The notes under the pieces were generated by a model that saw only the letters and a program-made list of their open reading frames with translations, ran no database searches and was not told the DNA's origin. Made by a program: the position numbers and the translations under genes. Of a DNA stretch of 64,000 bases, positions 53,910 to 63,726 are shown piece by piece. Origin of the DNA: JAZKFT01 sp965246935 (GTDB lineage Bacteria > Bacteroidota > Bacteroidia > Chitinophagales > Chitinophagaceae); contig CBDFGC010000001.1 in NCBI GenBank assembly GCA_965246935.1, positions 496,001 through 560,000 on the forward strand, given 5' to 3'. The number at the start of each line of letters is the position of its first letter. Within the stretch, counting starts at the first letter, position 1.

Positions 53910-56900
53910 TTACTCTTTTATAACCTTCTGGTTGTAAATGGCTTTGTTGTTTTGGAGTACCTGTAGCAGGTAAATTCCTGATGAAAGCAAATGGGTATTC
54001 ATCTTCACCATACCTCCGTTGACAGCCGCTACCGTTGCGACCTGTTTGCCTGTCGCATCCAGCAGCTTTACCATTGCATGGGTAAGGCCCGATGGCAGTT
54101 CTATCGACAACTCATCTTTCACCGGGTTCGGGTAGCTAACAATAGCGCCTGCACCTGCACAATTACTTCTAACGGTTACAACGCTGCTGTAAATGAAATT
54201 GCCGTTTTTATCCACTTGTTTAATACGGTAATAATTGTATTCCGATGCGGGTTTTGTATGAACATAGCTATATTGCTGTAACGCGGTGCTGTTACCGACG
54301 GAAGGTATGATCGTCAGTGTTTTCCAGATATTGCCGTTGGTACTATATTCCACCTCAAACTGTTTGTTGTTTGTTTCTGTAAGCGTTTCAAAAGAAATAA
54401 ATGCATTACAGTTTTTTACCTGTGCGGTTACATTGCCAAACGTTACCGGGAGGATGGTGTAATAAGGTACCGTTACATTGGCACCGGTAGATGCCAGGCC
54501 TGCATTATCAATGGTAACAAAAGGGATGGTAACACTGGTAACGCCATTCACCGGTTTTACAGACAGTGTTTGCTGTGGCTGGCCGGAAGTATTAGCCGGT
54601 ATCGTAGCACCGCTGGGGAATGTAGTGGCAAAACTGGCTGACGTGTACGTAGCGCCGTTAATGACTATGGTTTGTGCATTCGTTGGGAAAGCAGTGATGC
54701 GAATGCTTTGTACCGTGCCGCCATCAAAATCACTGCCTGCGAATGCTGTTGCAGATATCGGCTGCGTATAGGGTGCAAAATTCGCCTGGGCTGCCGTGCT
54801 GCTCCCGGTGGCCGTTGGCGCTTTTTCAATTCCAAAGTTCACACTAACGATGTCTGAACCGGCAGCCGTAATAGCTGTAATACCATTTATAGTACCATCA
54901 GTATAAGCAGGGTTAATTGCCTCAGAAGTACTTAGCCATCCGCTTGGTAACCCGGCTGCAGGAGCTGCCAGCCCAACAGTACCAGGGCTGGTACTAAGCT
55001 GAACGGTATAAGAACCCGTCAGAATATCGCCAAAAATATAAATACCGTTTGGCTGAACCGGGCTGGTGGCAATTACTACCCCACTCTGCACCAGTACAGC
55101 ATACAGCGTAGCGCCGGCATCGGTACCTGTTCCATTTAATAAATTGTCGGTTACCCCGTTCACATCGTTTAATACGCTGCCTGTGATGGTTATCGGGGGA
55201 TTGCCTGCATTAATTGTAATAGCATAATCCTCTACTTCACCGTCTGTTTTTGCGCCTGCAGGTTCGTTCGTATTCAGTGACTGTGTACTAATACGAACCC
55301 GAACATAGGAAGCGCCCGCTGTTATACCTGTAAGTGAGGACCAGGTGACTGTAAATAAGCCATTATCCGTACCAGTGGGAACAGTAACTAATGCGGAAGC
55401 TTCTGCTGCATCAAACACGCCGTTCCGGTTAAAGTCGATCCATGCACGTAAATTGGCAGCAGTGCCCGTGAGATTGGTAGCGGTAACGCCAACCGAATAG
55501 GAGGTACCGTTTACATACAGGCCTTGATTAAAGTTGGTGGACATTTCATCACCGCCGGCCGAAAGTCCCTGCAGGTCATCGTCCTTGGCTAAGCCGTTAT
55601 TATCTGTACCATCATTAAATCCGTCAGGTTCTGCATCAGTGCCTTCAAAACCTAGTTTCAGGTTATTTGTATTTGTATGCTTTGCGCCGCCTGATGCATC
55701 CAGCGTACTATAGGTATTTGGTGCATCGCCAAAATCCTGGTCATTAACAGTAACAACGGTGGGTGTTGTGTAAGCGAAACAATCAAAATAAAGGCTGAAA
55801 AGCCTGGGCAAGGCACTACCCGCCGCCGAATTTACCGCACCGCAACGGTAGGTAAATGAAGATACATTTTTAAATACACCGCTTGCTGCATTATCAATGC
55901 TGGCCAGGCTGATACCGGCAGCGCCAAAATTGGTAGTCGTCTGAAACTTTTTATAGATACCATCATTGGAAGCAGCTACCAATGAGGTGGCGCCATTGGT
56001 GATATAACTAGTCAGGTTTGTAAATTCCTGGAATTCACGCAACGTAGTAGAGCCGTCACTATCGATATCTACCCCGGTTGCGGTTAGGGAAGGAAACTGG
56101 ATATAGGACGTAGTCGTACCAGTGGCAACAAAAGTGATCTGAAACTCCGCATATACATTCGCTGCCGGCACGGCATAAGTCATATTTGGCTGGAATGCCG
56201 ATGCCACACCATTGGTGACATCGTCAAAAACCGTAATTGTTGCACCACCCACCAGTGCTACAATTTTTACGAGCGCATCTACACCGGTAGTAACATTGCT
56301 GAAGCGATAAACGGCATTAACACTCAGCGCCGTACCTGATTCCAGCACCGGATTTTGGAAGTTAAGGCTGGTCTGAGAAATGGTATTGTTGGGTGACGGG
56401 CAGGTGGTAGAAAGAATAGTGATGAGCATCCCATAATCCTCTACCTCTCCGTTCAAAGCAGCGCTGACAGGGGTAGCAGTAGTAACAGCCGCATCCGTTG
56501 TAATACGCAACCGGATATAAGTTTTACCGGGCGTAATATTAGGGCCGGTGCTGCCAATATTACTCCAGGTAAGGCTGGTAGTGCCGGCAGATGCGCTTGA
56601 GCTGATACTTGCTGACTGTACACCTTCATCTGCCTGAAAAACACCATCCCGGTCAAAATCTATCCACGCAGTAATTTTTGCAGCGCTACCGGTATTATTA
56701 AATACAGATATGCCACTCAGCGTGTAGGTGGTAGTAGTAACGGTAAGTGCCGGAAAACTGGTAAATGTATTTTCATCATTTGTTTTGCGTAGGTTATCAC
56801 CATCTGCATTGACACTTGGGTAAGGAAACGGATCGTTGTCTGGAGCCACGCTACCGAGATAAATATTGCTATTGATTTTATGGCTGGGATATCCATAAGT

Positions 56901-57044
56901 GGCCGGTGCATCGCTATAATCCTGCCCGATGCTTTGTAAAGCTGCCATTATTCCTAAGCTAAATAAAGCCAGGAATTTTGTATGGCCTTTTAAAAAACTT
57001 AAGCGGCTGTAGCCGGCATAAAACGAATAAACATTTTTTTTCAT
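53910..57044 (-). CDS. T9SS-secreted protein with two GEVED domains
   Basis: 1044 residues. Signal region to ~40 (ALFSLGIMAALQSIGQ), then a first GEVED domain (DYSDAPATYGYPSH to NGEVEDYGMLI, ~40-215), a ~200-residue DUF-like middle, a second GEVED domain (DQDFGDAPNTYSTL to DGEVEDYAITI, ~430-620), an SdrD-like domain (ITGSVLNDVNGVTDNLLNG), a further domain, and a type A T9SS sorting domain at the end (VSYPNPVKDELSIEL to YNQKVIKE). GEVED domains bind calcium-type loops (IDFDRDGVF, IDFNRNGVF). Exported surface or secreted protein of unknown function. Not linked to the fimbria-like locus. Confidence 0.88.
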   Translation of the reverse strand: MKKNVYSFYAGYSRLSFLKGHTKFLALFSLGIMAALQSIGQDYSDAPATYGYPSHKINSNIYLGSVAPDNDPFPYPSVNADGDNLRKTNDENTFTSFPALTVTTTTYTLSGISVFNNTGSAAKITAWIDFDRDGVFQADEGVQSASISSSASAGTTSLTWSNIGSTGPNITPGKTYIRLRITTDAAVTTATPVSAALNGEVEDYGMLITILSTTCPSPNNTISQTSLNFQNPVLESGTALSVNAVYRFSNVTTGVDALVKIVALVGGATITVFDDVTNGVASAFQPNMTYAVPAANVYAEFQITFVATGTTTSYIQFPSLTATGVDIDSDGSTTLREFQEFTNLTSYITNGATSLVAASNDGIYKKFQTTTNFGAAGISLASIDNAASGVFKNVSSFTYRCGAVNSAAGSALPRLFSLYFDCFAYTTPTVVTVNDQDFGDAPNTYSTLDASGGAKHTNTNNLKLGFEGTDAEPDGFNDGTDNNGLAKDDDLQGLSAGGDEMSTNFNQGLYVNGTSYSVGVTATNLTGTAANLRAWIDFNRNGVFDAAEASALVTVPTGTDNGLFTVTWSSLTGITAGASYVRVRISTQSLNTNEPAGAKTDGEVEDYAITINAGNPPITITGSVLNDVNGVTDNLLNGTGTDAGATLYAVLVQSGVVIATSPVQPNGIYIFGDILTGSYTVQLSTSPGTVGLAAPAAGLPSGWLSTSEAINPAYTDGTINGITAITAAGSDIVSVNFGIEKAPTATGSSTAAQANFAPYTQPISATAFAGSDFDGGTVQSIRITAFPTNAQTIVINGATYTSASFATTFPSGATIPANTSGQPQQTLSVKPVNGVTSVTIPFVTIDNAGLASTGANVTVPYYTILPVTFGNVTAQVKNCNAFISFETLTETNNKQFEVEYSTNGNIWKTLTIIPSVGNSTALQQYSYVHTKPASEYNYYRIKQVDKNGNFIYSSVVTVRSNCAGAGAIVSYPNPVKDELSIELPSGLTHAMVKLLDATGKQVATVAAVNGGMVKMNTHLLSSGIYLLQVLQNNKAIYNQKVIKE

Positions 57045-57958
57045 AAAATTTGGATATAAAATAAAAAGTAAAAAGGTGATATATTAAAAAAATTAGTTAC
57101 TGGTAATAGTATGGTTGCCTGGCACAAATTTGCCTTTAATGAATGCCTGGTGAATGCTATCGGGCATGCCGGCTCTTATAGTTATCCGATAGCTTTTGTA
57201 CCGGGTTGGTTGCGCAGCTTTATACCATTGTAATAATTGCTGTTTTCTATGCCACTCCTATTCCTGCCAACAGGAGGGCAGAAAGTATAGGTATAAATTT
57301 CTTTTTCCCATATATATTGAATGTATTAAATAAAAAAAATTAAACAATAACGATCAGTCAAAACAAGGTATCAAAGCGCCGGTTCAGCCATGCCGGACAG
57401 GCTAAATACTATTGTAAAAATGCGTGTGCCGGTTATCAGAACCAGTGTGATTATAGATGATTATTAATGCTGTAAAATATTATTTGGAATATTTAAGCAT
57501 CGGTATTATCCCAATACTATGTAGCCGGAACGATACATTAAAAAGTAATTAAAAAACATCCCTAATCCTATTTTGGGAAAACGAATTTTTACGCCCGGAT
57601 CAGCATAACAAAACAGCTTTTACAGACCCGTCGCAGGACGTTACATGCTTAGGATTTACATTCGGCATAAAGTGTACTTACAGCGTTACTATCCGTATGA
57701 AAATATGAAATTTTTACACGGAAAATAAATCTCAGAACCCCGATATGAAAGTGTTTAGTAGTTTAAATGGTTTTTTTGAAATACAGTAATTGGATTAATT
57801 TTTCTTTTTGGATCTTGGATTATAGGTGTGCAGCGTAAGATTCTATAGAATAATTGATAATCGAATATAAATCAGGATATGGAGGTGCGAATATATAATA
57901 AAAATGAATTCGTACTACAAATTAAAAAATATTTTTTACATCATCCCCAGCGATGCCC
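57045..57958. other. Gene-free stretch upstream of the GEVED protein
   Basis: 914 AT-rich bases. A short minus-strand open run near 57090-57240 (WYKAAQPTRYKSYRITIRAG, ending PGNHTITSN) has no start codon, so it may be a relic but is too short to assign. No RNA gene, recognised repeat or exact -7 box assignable to a neighbour was seen. Confidence 0.4.
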
Positions 57959-58507
57959 TTAGTCACGCTTCATTAGTCCTACTACTTTATGGCTGTTCAT
58001 CTCCCGTGGCAGGGCCAGCAGCAGTGCATGATCACTCATACCTTTTACAGTCATCGTGTAGGTAACATTACGCATATCGGCAAAACCAGTGTCCGTATTA
58101 TCAGAATTGCTAATTGTAAGCCGCAATTTTATACCAGGTGTTTCCGAATCTTCATCATGGAACTGACTTTCACGCATTTCGTTATCCACCAGATATGAAC
58201 CTTTTACTATTTTTCCTTCATCTACGCCTTTAAAGGCAGTATCGTTTATAAATTGTAACGTATAAGCCATACGTTCCTTCCGGTAATTGGAAAAAAACGA
58301 AGACGTGTCTTTGCTATCGCTCATCCAATTAATGGAACTATCGTTTTTAAATACTGATAACAGGCCCACATCTGTTGTATGGTAACTTTTACCAACAAGG
58401 GCCTTCTTTACGGCATCAACAGATACAGGCGATGGCGGTAGCGGTTCAACAGGAGGTTTGCATGCTATCAGGTAAAGGCTAAGCAGGCAGACAGGGAGCA
58501 GTCTCAT
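57959..58507 (-). CDS. Small lipoprotein
   Basis: 182 residues with lipobox LYLIAC (Cys 16), a Pro-rich linker (KPPVEPLPPSPVSVD), then a beta-rich domain with TTDVGLLSVFKNDSSINWMS and VTYTMTVKGMSDHALLLALP. No family recognised. Isolated gene. Confidence 0.6.
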   Translation of the reverse strand: MRLLPVCLLSLYLIACKPPVEPLPPSPVSVDAVKKALVGKSYHTTDVGLLSVFKNDSSINWMSDSKDTSSFFSNYRKERMAYTLQFINDTAFKGVDEGKIVKGSYLVDNEMRESQFHDEDSETPGIKLRLTISNSDNTDTGFADMRNVTYTMTVKGMSDHALLLALPREMNSHKVVGLMKRD

Positions 58508-58713
58508 ATAATTTCAGGTTTGGATTTGAGCTCAAAAATGCACGCTGACTCGTATAGTTGCGATACCCGCCACAGGGTATATTCATGAATTATCAAGGCC
58601 GTCAATCGTGAATGATAATCTGACTTCCCTGAATCGACTTTTATTATTCTGCTGAATAATGCAGGTAATTATATAAGTCGCCTATACCAATGCGTGATGA
58701 ATTCAGTATAGCA

Positions 58714-59928
58714 TCAATCTTTCACGATTGATGATACCGGTAGCGTAAAATGAAAGGTAGATCCTTTACCCGGTTCGCTTTCGGCCCAGATTTTTCCACC
58801 ATGCTGTTGTATAATCGTCCGGGTTATGTACAGGCCCATGCCCATGCCGGAGTAGTGCCGGATGGCACGCTCTTCCCTGAAAAATTTTTCAAAAATCTGA
58901 TCCAGGTTGGTCTTGCTCATGCCAATTCCCTCATCCCGTATTGTTACTTTTTTCATTCCCTGATCATCAAGGCCACAAGTAATAAAAATGTTGGTACCCG
59001 GTTGTGAATATTTGGCCGCATTGTTCAGTAAATTGCTAAATACCTGCTCCATACGTAATTTGTCCATATTCAACAGTACTGTAATAGGAAGTATGCTTAA
59101 ATGCAGCTTGTAATTGATAAGCGTAGGTTGAAGCACATCTATTATACCTTCCATATATTTTCCAAAATTGACCTCCTCCATATGGTATACAATATTGCCC
59201 GTTTCAATAGTTGATATATCCAGTAGTTGTTGTATTAACTGTTGGAGTTTACTGCACTGCATATCAATTTTTTCCATAAACCCTATTACCTGCGGGCTGC
59301 ATCCGCTTGCTGAGCCTACTTTCATAGCCAGTTGGCTGTACGCTTTGATGGTGGTTAGCGGTGTTTTTAATTCATGACTGGCTATTGAAATAAATTCATT
59401 TTTCTTATCGTCCAGTGATTTTGACTGGCGAAGCTGCTGATCCTGCCGGAAGGCAATATTGTTTAACTGTTTGTTTTTTACCTGTAGTTCTTCATAAGGT
59501 GTTGCTGGTTCCAATTGCTTAAAATGTTCGACAATGTTCTTTTCCTCTTCGCCATTCATCAGTACCATACGCGGAAAGCTTACCCGCATTTCAATCCAAT
59601 AGTCATTACTTTTGGCTTCATACCGGAACATCGGAATAAGCTTGCGGGCATATACCAGCCCGCCACTTGCAGCATTAAAATTCAAAGCAGTATTATCAAA
59701 TTGAATGGTAGCGCATAGGTAGTATTTGCCATCTGATTTTGTCATCCCGATGATTAATTGTCCCTGACTGGCAGCAATTACTTCCCGGCCCACTTCCACT
59801 ATTGCAGTAGCCAGTGCCGTTTGGCAGGAAAGCGACAACTTAATGTAGGCACCTACACTTAGCAGCCGCCTGTGGGCTACGATCAAATCCATTTCATTCT
59901 CCAGGGCAACGGTTGTAATTTCTGTCAT
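58714..59928 (-). CDS. Histidine kinase with degenerate RsbT-like N-terminal domain
   Basis: 404 residues, cytoplasmic (no transmembrane helix). Residues ~5-65 (ENEMDLIVAHRRLLSVGAYI, TALATAIVEVGREVIAASQG) resemble the start of RsbT (NEWDV...TATSELVRN...), but the ATP-binding Asn of SELxRN is replaced. After a linker come the phospho-acceptor ISIASHELKTPLTTIKAYS (His near 183), the N box QVFSNLLNNAAKYSQ, the G1 RDEGIGMSKTNLDQIFEKFF and the G2/lid GGKIWAESEPGKGSTFHFTL. Its ATG overlaps the stop of the RsbX-like gene (ATGA), so it belongs to the stressosome-type operon. No response regulator gene is adjacent. Confidence 0.88.
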   Translation of the reverse strand: MTEITTVALENEMDLIVAHRRLLSVGAYIKLSLSCQTALATAIVEVGREVIAASQGQLIIGMTKSDGKYYLCATIQFDNTALNFNAASGGLVYARKLIPMFRYEAKSNDYWIEMRVSFPRMVLMNGEEEKNIVEHFKQLEPATPYEELQVKNKQLNNIAFRQDQQLRQSKSLDDKKNEFISIASHELKTPLTTIKAYSQLAMKVGSASGCSPQVIGFMEKIDMQCSKLQQLIQQLLDISTIETGNIVYHMEEVNFGKYMEGIIDVLQPTLINYKLHLSILPITVLLNMDKLRMEQVFSNLLNNAAKYSQPGTNIFITCGLDDQGMKKVTIRDEGIGMSKTNLDQIFEKFFREERAIRHYSGMGMGLYITRTIIQQHGGKIWAESEPGKGSTFHFTLPVSSIVKD

Positions 59929-60953
59929 TGTGGGGCCTGATTAATATTACAGACAACGACCGATACATCGTCTGTTCTTCTTGAAAAATCTTTGTAAATG
60001 GCTGCTGCCTGCATCCGGGGACTATACAATTGTAGGGGTTTATCCTTTGAGAGATACCAACGGCTTTTAATACCATCTGAGCAGGATATAAACCGTTGGT
60101 AATCTGCTGAACTCAATACTAATTCCTTGATGGCAGAGGGTAACATATGGCCTACAATACCATTGTTGGCACTAAAATTCCGTTCGCCCTTTTTCCCCTA
60201 CCCACCGGGTACAGATATTTCCTATACCAGCAATTTTTCCAGGTATGCTCCTGCTCGTCGTAAAAAATAATATTTGCCACCATGCCGCGTGTTTTCAGAA
60301 GGTGTTCGTGTAAATGCGCAATAGTAGCGGCAGGAGTTGTTTCGGGGCAGTTAATAAATGCTTTAATAGCTTCGTCAACGGCATGTTTTGCTTCCGGACC
60401 ATGGCCCAGCCCATCGGCGTGAAGCAGTTTGAAACCAACTTCCGTTTCCTGAAAATAATAGCCATCACCACTACAGGTTTCACCGGCTTTTGCGACTACC
60501 AATGCTTCACATATCTTTTTTTTAGATGCCTGCGGAATGGTTAACTGGGTATATACCCGGCAAAGCAGGATTGTTCCCCAGTTTCTGTACGTGCAAACTT
60601 CAAACACATCTGAAAATCTTTTAATGCTACCTAAACCAGCGCCCAGCGTACCGGAGGTAGAATAGCCATCGGTCATCACTTTTGCAATGTTTGTAAAGCC
60701 TGGACCATTGTCCATACTAATGATTTCTATAAAATCGCCCCGATCGTCGCTGCTGCAGCCGACAAGTATTTCACCGCCGCCGGTACTATGCTTTAACAGG
60801 TTCGAGGTGAGCTCCGATACGATGATATCCACTTCGTTATTGCGGCGGGCAGGCCAATTGCAGTGATGCGCCAAAACGATGGATCTGCTTTTTTATATTG
60901 GCAAAATAGCTCCTGTCGTCGGCAGCGTAACTAATATGAAAATGGCTAATCAT
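59925..60953 (-). pseudogene. RsbX-like ATPase-PP2C phosphatase, three single-base insertions
   Basis: In one reading frame after correction this is an N-terminal HATPase anti-sigma-type domain (NNEVDIIVSELTSNLLKHS, DNGPGF, GAGLGSIKRFSD) plus a C-terminal SpoIIE/PP2C domain (HADGLGHGPEAKHAVDEAI, then AGIGNI, then SCSDGIKSRW and the final RRTDDVSVVV). The start ATG at 60953 overlaps the RsbT stop. Three one-base insertions break it: near 60847-60855, in an A-run at 60234-60238 and in a T-run at 60174-60177. Removing one base at each restores the frame from start to the stop at 59925. In Vibrio RsbX-type phosphatases reset the stressosome. Confidence 0.8.
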
Positions 60954-61344
60954 TTGCCCATTTTGTAATGATAACGGTAGTTCCTTCATTCACCTGGCTA
61001 CTAATTGAAAATTCATCGCATAACCGTTGGGTACCCGGCAACCCCAGACCTAACGTATTACCCGTAGAATAACCGTTTTCCATTACAACGGCAATATCGG
61101 GTATGCCCGGGCCTTGGTCTGTAAAGGTAATTTTGATACCAGCCACTCCATTAAGGCGGATTATTTGTATCAGCACCTGGCCGCCACCTGCATATCTCAG
61201 CATATTACGAACTAACTCACTGGTAGCTGTTGCCAGCATGGTTTTGCGTAGTAATCCCATTTTTATGGTATCAGCCTGTTCATTTACCAGTCGCTTCAAG
61301 CTGCTAACATCCCATTCATTTTGAATAGTTACTGTTTTGTTCAT
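60946..61344 (-). CDS. rsbT: Anti-sigma-type serine kinase RsbT
   Basis: About 132 residues from the ATG at 61344, a GHKL-fold kinase that phosphorylates RsbS/RsbR in stressosomes. Motifs: NEWDVSSLKRLVNEQADTIK, then the N box TATSELVRNMLRYAGGGQV, then the G1 box TDQGPGIPD, then the lid GYSTGNTLGLGLPGTQRLCDEF and the end GTTVIITKW, all intact. It overlaps rsbS by ~29 bases at its start and the RsbX-like gene by 8 bases at its end, showing a tightly coupled operon. Confidence 0.92.
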   Translation of the reverse strand: MNKTVTIQNEWDVSSLKRLVNEQADTIKMGLLRKTMLATATSELVRNMLRYAGGGQVLIQIIRLNGVAGIKITFTDQGPGIPDIAVVMENGYSTGNTLGLGLPGTQRLCDEFSISSQVNEGTTVIITKWAND

Positions 61345-61775
61345 CAGCACCTGTATCAATGGTTTCGTTGGGATCATGCGTCGTGTTGTTACTGTGTTCG
61401 TCCGTTACCAGATCGTACATGTCAATTTTCGTGCGCAATAATTGCATCCCTTTCTCTACATTAATAGCCGTATGCACCCCCTTTAGGGAAAGCCCTAATT
61501 CTATCAGCGTAATGGCAACAGCCGGCTGCATACCTGTTACAACGGTTTCCGCATCCATTATTTTGCCCATACCTGCAATATTGGTTAGTAATGCGGCCTA
61601 TAAAAGAATCCACTATTGCCACTGCCGAAATATCAATAAGTACCCCTTTTGCATTGCAGGATCTGATCTTTTTTACGAGGTCAGTTTCCAGTGTGCGGGC
61701 AAGCTTATCATATAAATCTACCTGAATCGTTACCAGCAGAAAGGGTCCCATTTTTAAAATAGGGATTTTTTCCAT
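61316..61775 (-). pseudogene. rsbS: Stressosome scaffold protein RsbS, one-base insertion
   Basis: STAS-domain protein. The first frame reads MEKIPILKMGPFLLVTIQVD to VLIDISAVAIVDSFIGRI, with the phosphorylatable Ser in VDSFIGR; the second frame resumes NIAGMGKIMDAETVVTGMQP and runs to IELGLSLKGVHTAINVEKGM. The junction at ~61588-61594 contains one extra base (CGCATTACTAACC). Deleting one base reconstitutes a complete, standard-length RsbS. The C-terminal tail after STAS is unusually long and polar (DEHSNNTTHDPNETIDTGAD). It may be a sequencing error or a true frameshift. Confidence 0.85.
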
Positions 61776-61803
61776 ATAACATTTGCGGATTTTATGCTAT
61801 AAA

Positions 61804-62733
61804 TTAATTTCCTTTCTTTACCTGAAAACGCAGCTTGTGAAAAGAAAATTGTAAAGCGCCTGCCAGGGTAGCTTTTGTGACGATACCCGAAAGGTCAACC
61901 CCCAAATGCACCATGGTTTGCGCAATTTCGGGCCGGATGCCACTGATGATGCACTCTGCGCCCATCAGCCGGGTGGCATTTACTGTTTTTATTAAATGAC
62001 GGGCTACTTGTGAGTCTACAGTTGGAACACCGGATATATCCAGAATAGCAATTTCACTTTCGGTATCTACTATTTGCTGCAGCAGACTTTCCATTACAAT
62101 CTGGGTACGGGCACTATCCAATGTACCTATAATAGGAAGGGCCAGTATATTATCCCAGATACGGATAACCGGTGTTGAAATTTCCGAGATTTCTTCCGTT
62201 TGCCGTTGAATTATTTCTTCTCTTCCTTTTATGAAAGTTTCAAAACTGGTAATGATTAAGTTATCCATCAGCCTGTTAATCTTCACTGTTTCCTGATATA
62301 AAGAAACAGGTTCATCCACCAGCTCTTCATTCAGCGCTTCAATCAAAGCTTCCTTCAGACTAATTACAAACATGCCTGTTTCACGGGGGGTGTAACCCTG
62401 GCGTGCCCGGTCGGCCGATAGTTGGGTCAGTAATTTAATCAACGGGTCTAACGAAGGAGATGCTATGTTCTCAAACCCGCCCTGGGTAAGGCTTTCAAGC
62501 AGGCAGTTTACCAATTCTTCTGATTGCGAACGGAACTCTTCATTACTCATCAAATCATCCCTGAAGTTTGCATCTGCGATCTGGTGCTTTGTCCAGGAAT
62601 TAATGATCTGATTTTTTTTCTTATGTAATATCCGGGCAGTTTCGGATGGCATTAATGGGAGGTATTTCAGCCAAATGTATGCGTTTCGACCGATTTTCAT
62701 CTGTTTAAGTTGGAGATGTAGATTGTTCCGCAA
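61804..62733 (-). CDS. rsbR: Stressosome sensor scaffold RsbR
   Basis: 309 residues. The N-terminal half is an RsbRD-type helical input domain (HKKKNQIINSWTKHQ, through SLKEALIEALNEELVDEPV), the C-terminal half a STAS domain (PVIRIWDNILALPIIGTLDS, ILDISGVPTVDSQVARHLIK, GAECIISGIRPEIAQTMVHL). The Thr in GVPTVDS is the conserved phospho-acceptor position. ATGs at 62733 and 62700 (MKIGRNAY) are possible starts. First gene of the operon rsbR-rsbS-rsbT-rsbX-like-kinase; 28 bases separate it from rsbS. Confidence 0.92.
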   Translation of the reverse strand: MRNNLHLQLKQMKIGRNAYIWLKYLPLMPSETARILHKKKNQIINSWTKHQIADANFRDDLMSNEEFRSQSEELVNCLLESLTQGGFENIASPSLDPLIKLLTQLSADRARQGYTPRETGMFVISLKEALIEALNEELVDEPVSLYQETVKINRLMDNLIITSFETFIKGREEIIQRQTEEISEISTPVIRIWDNILALPIIGTLDSARTQIVMESLLQQIVDTESEIAILDISGVPTVDSQVARHLIKTVNATRLMGAECIISGIRPEIAQTMVHLGVDLSGIVTKATLAGALQFSFHKLRFQVKKGN

Positions 62734-62806
62734 ATTATTTATCCGTTACTTCTTTCATGGCATTGTATTAGCTTTCCTGCTGCCATTATCATTTTAAATT
62801 TTCACC

Positions 62807-63538
62807 ATGCGGTTTAGCAATAAAGTATGTTTGGTTACAGGCGCAGGGTCAGGTATCGGCCGTGCCACGGCTGTACAATTAGCAGCGGAGGGTGGCCTGG
62901 TGGCAGTGATAGACTATAGCGAAACAGGCGGACAGGAAACGGTTGAGCTGATTACAAAAGCAGGTGGTACAGCCATCTTTAGTAAAACCGATGTAGGAAT
63001 TGAATCCGAAGTACAGGCATCAGTAGATATGGCCATCCAAAAATGGGGGCGTATTGATGTTGTAATTAACGATGCTGCGATTATGACTTTTGACAAGCTG
63101 GTAGATCTGCCTACTGAAAAATGGGACCATGTGATGAATGTGAATTTGCGGGCCATATTTTTATACACTAAATTTTGTGTGCCGCATATGCCTCCCGGTA
63201 GTTCTTTTGTTGACATTAGCTCGGTGCATGCACACGAAACTACTCCTAATGTAATACCTTATGCCAGCACCAAAGGTGGCATGGAGGCCTTTGTACGCGG
63301 CGCCAGTCAGGAATATGCTACTGAGGGAATCCGTTTTAATTGTGTAGCACCGGGTGCGGTGGATACGCCGATGTTGCGCAACAATCCTAACATAAAGGAC
63401 GGGGCCGAAAAGCTGACCGGGATTGTTGGCAAACCGGAAGAACTTGCTGCGGCAATATGTTTTATGGCATCTTCCGAAGCAAGCTATATTAATGGTACCA
63501 CGCTGGTAGCAGATGGCGGAAGACTGGATATATTGTAA
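62807..63538 (+). CDS. SDR-family oxidoreductase
   Basis: 243-residue classical short-chain dehydrogenase. Cofactor motif TGAGSGIGRA near residue 12, NDAAIMTF in place of NNAG, and the catalytic tetrad: VNLRAIFLYTK (Asn), DISSVHAHET (Ser), IPYASTKGG (Tyr, Lys). The C-terminal NGTTLVADGG is typical. NAD(H) is favoured by the Asp in VAVIDYSETG. Substrate unknown. Adjacent to a family-1-like glycosidase and a short-repeat cluster. Confidence 0.92.
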   Translation: MRFSNKVCLVTGAGSGIGRATAVQLAAEGGLVAVIDYSETGGQETVELITKAGGTAIFSKTDVGIESEVQASVDMAIQKWGRIDVVINDAAIMTFDKLVDLPTEKWDHVMNVNLRAIFLYTKFCVPHMPPGSSFVDISSVHAHETTPNVIPYASTKGGMEAFVRGASQEYATEGIRFNCVAPGAVDTPMLRNNPNIKDGAEKLTGIVGKPEELAAAICFMASSEASYINGTTLVADGGRLDIL

Positions 63539-63712
63539 CGTGAATCATGAATCGTCAATACTTTATGCGGTGTTTCAATTGTTCACCTAATACTCCTTAT
63601 TTATCCTTTTTAACCACATTTCCATAATTGCCTTCTTTTACAATTATTATTATAGCCTGAAGTTCATTTATTTACGGTTCTCATTCACCATTCACGATTG
63701 ACGATTCACGAA
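63539..63712. repeat. GTGAATCGT-type repeat pair in inverted orientation
   Basis: CGTGAATCATGAATCGTCAAT at 63539-63559 and the inverted ATTGACGATTCACG at 63695-63708 could pair across ~135 bases. Members of the same dispersed family as at 8213. The intergenic interval otherwise shows no gene. Confidence 0.65.
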
Positions 63713-63726
63713 CATTATTCACCATT

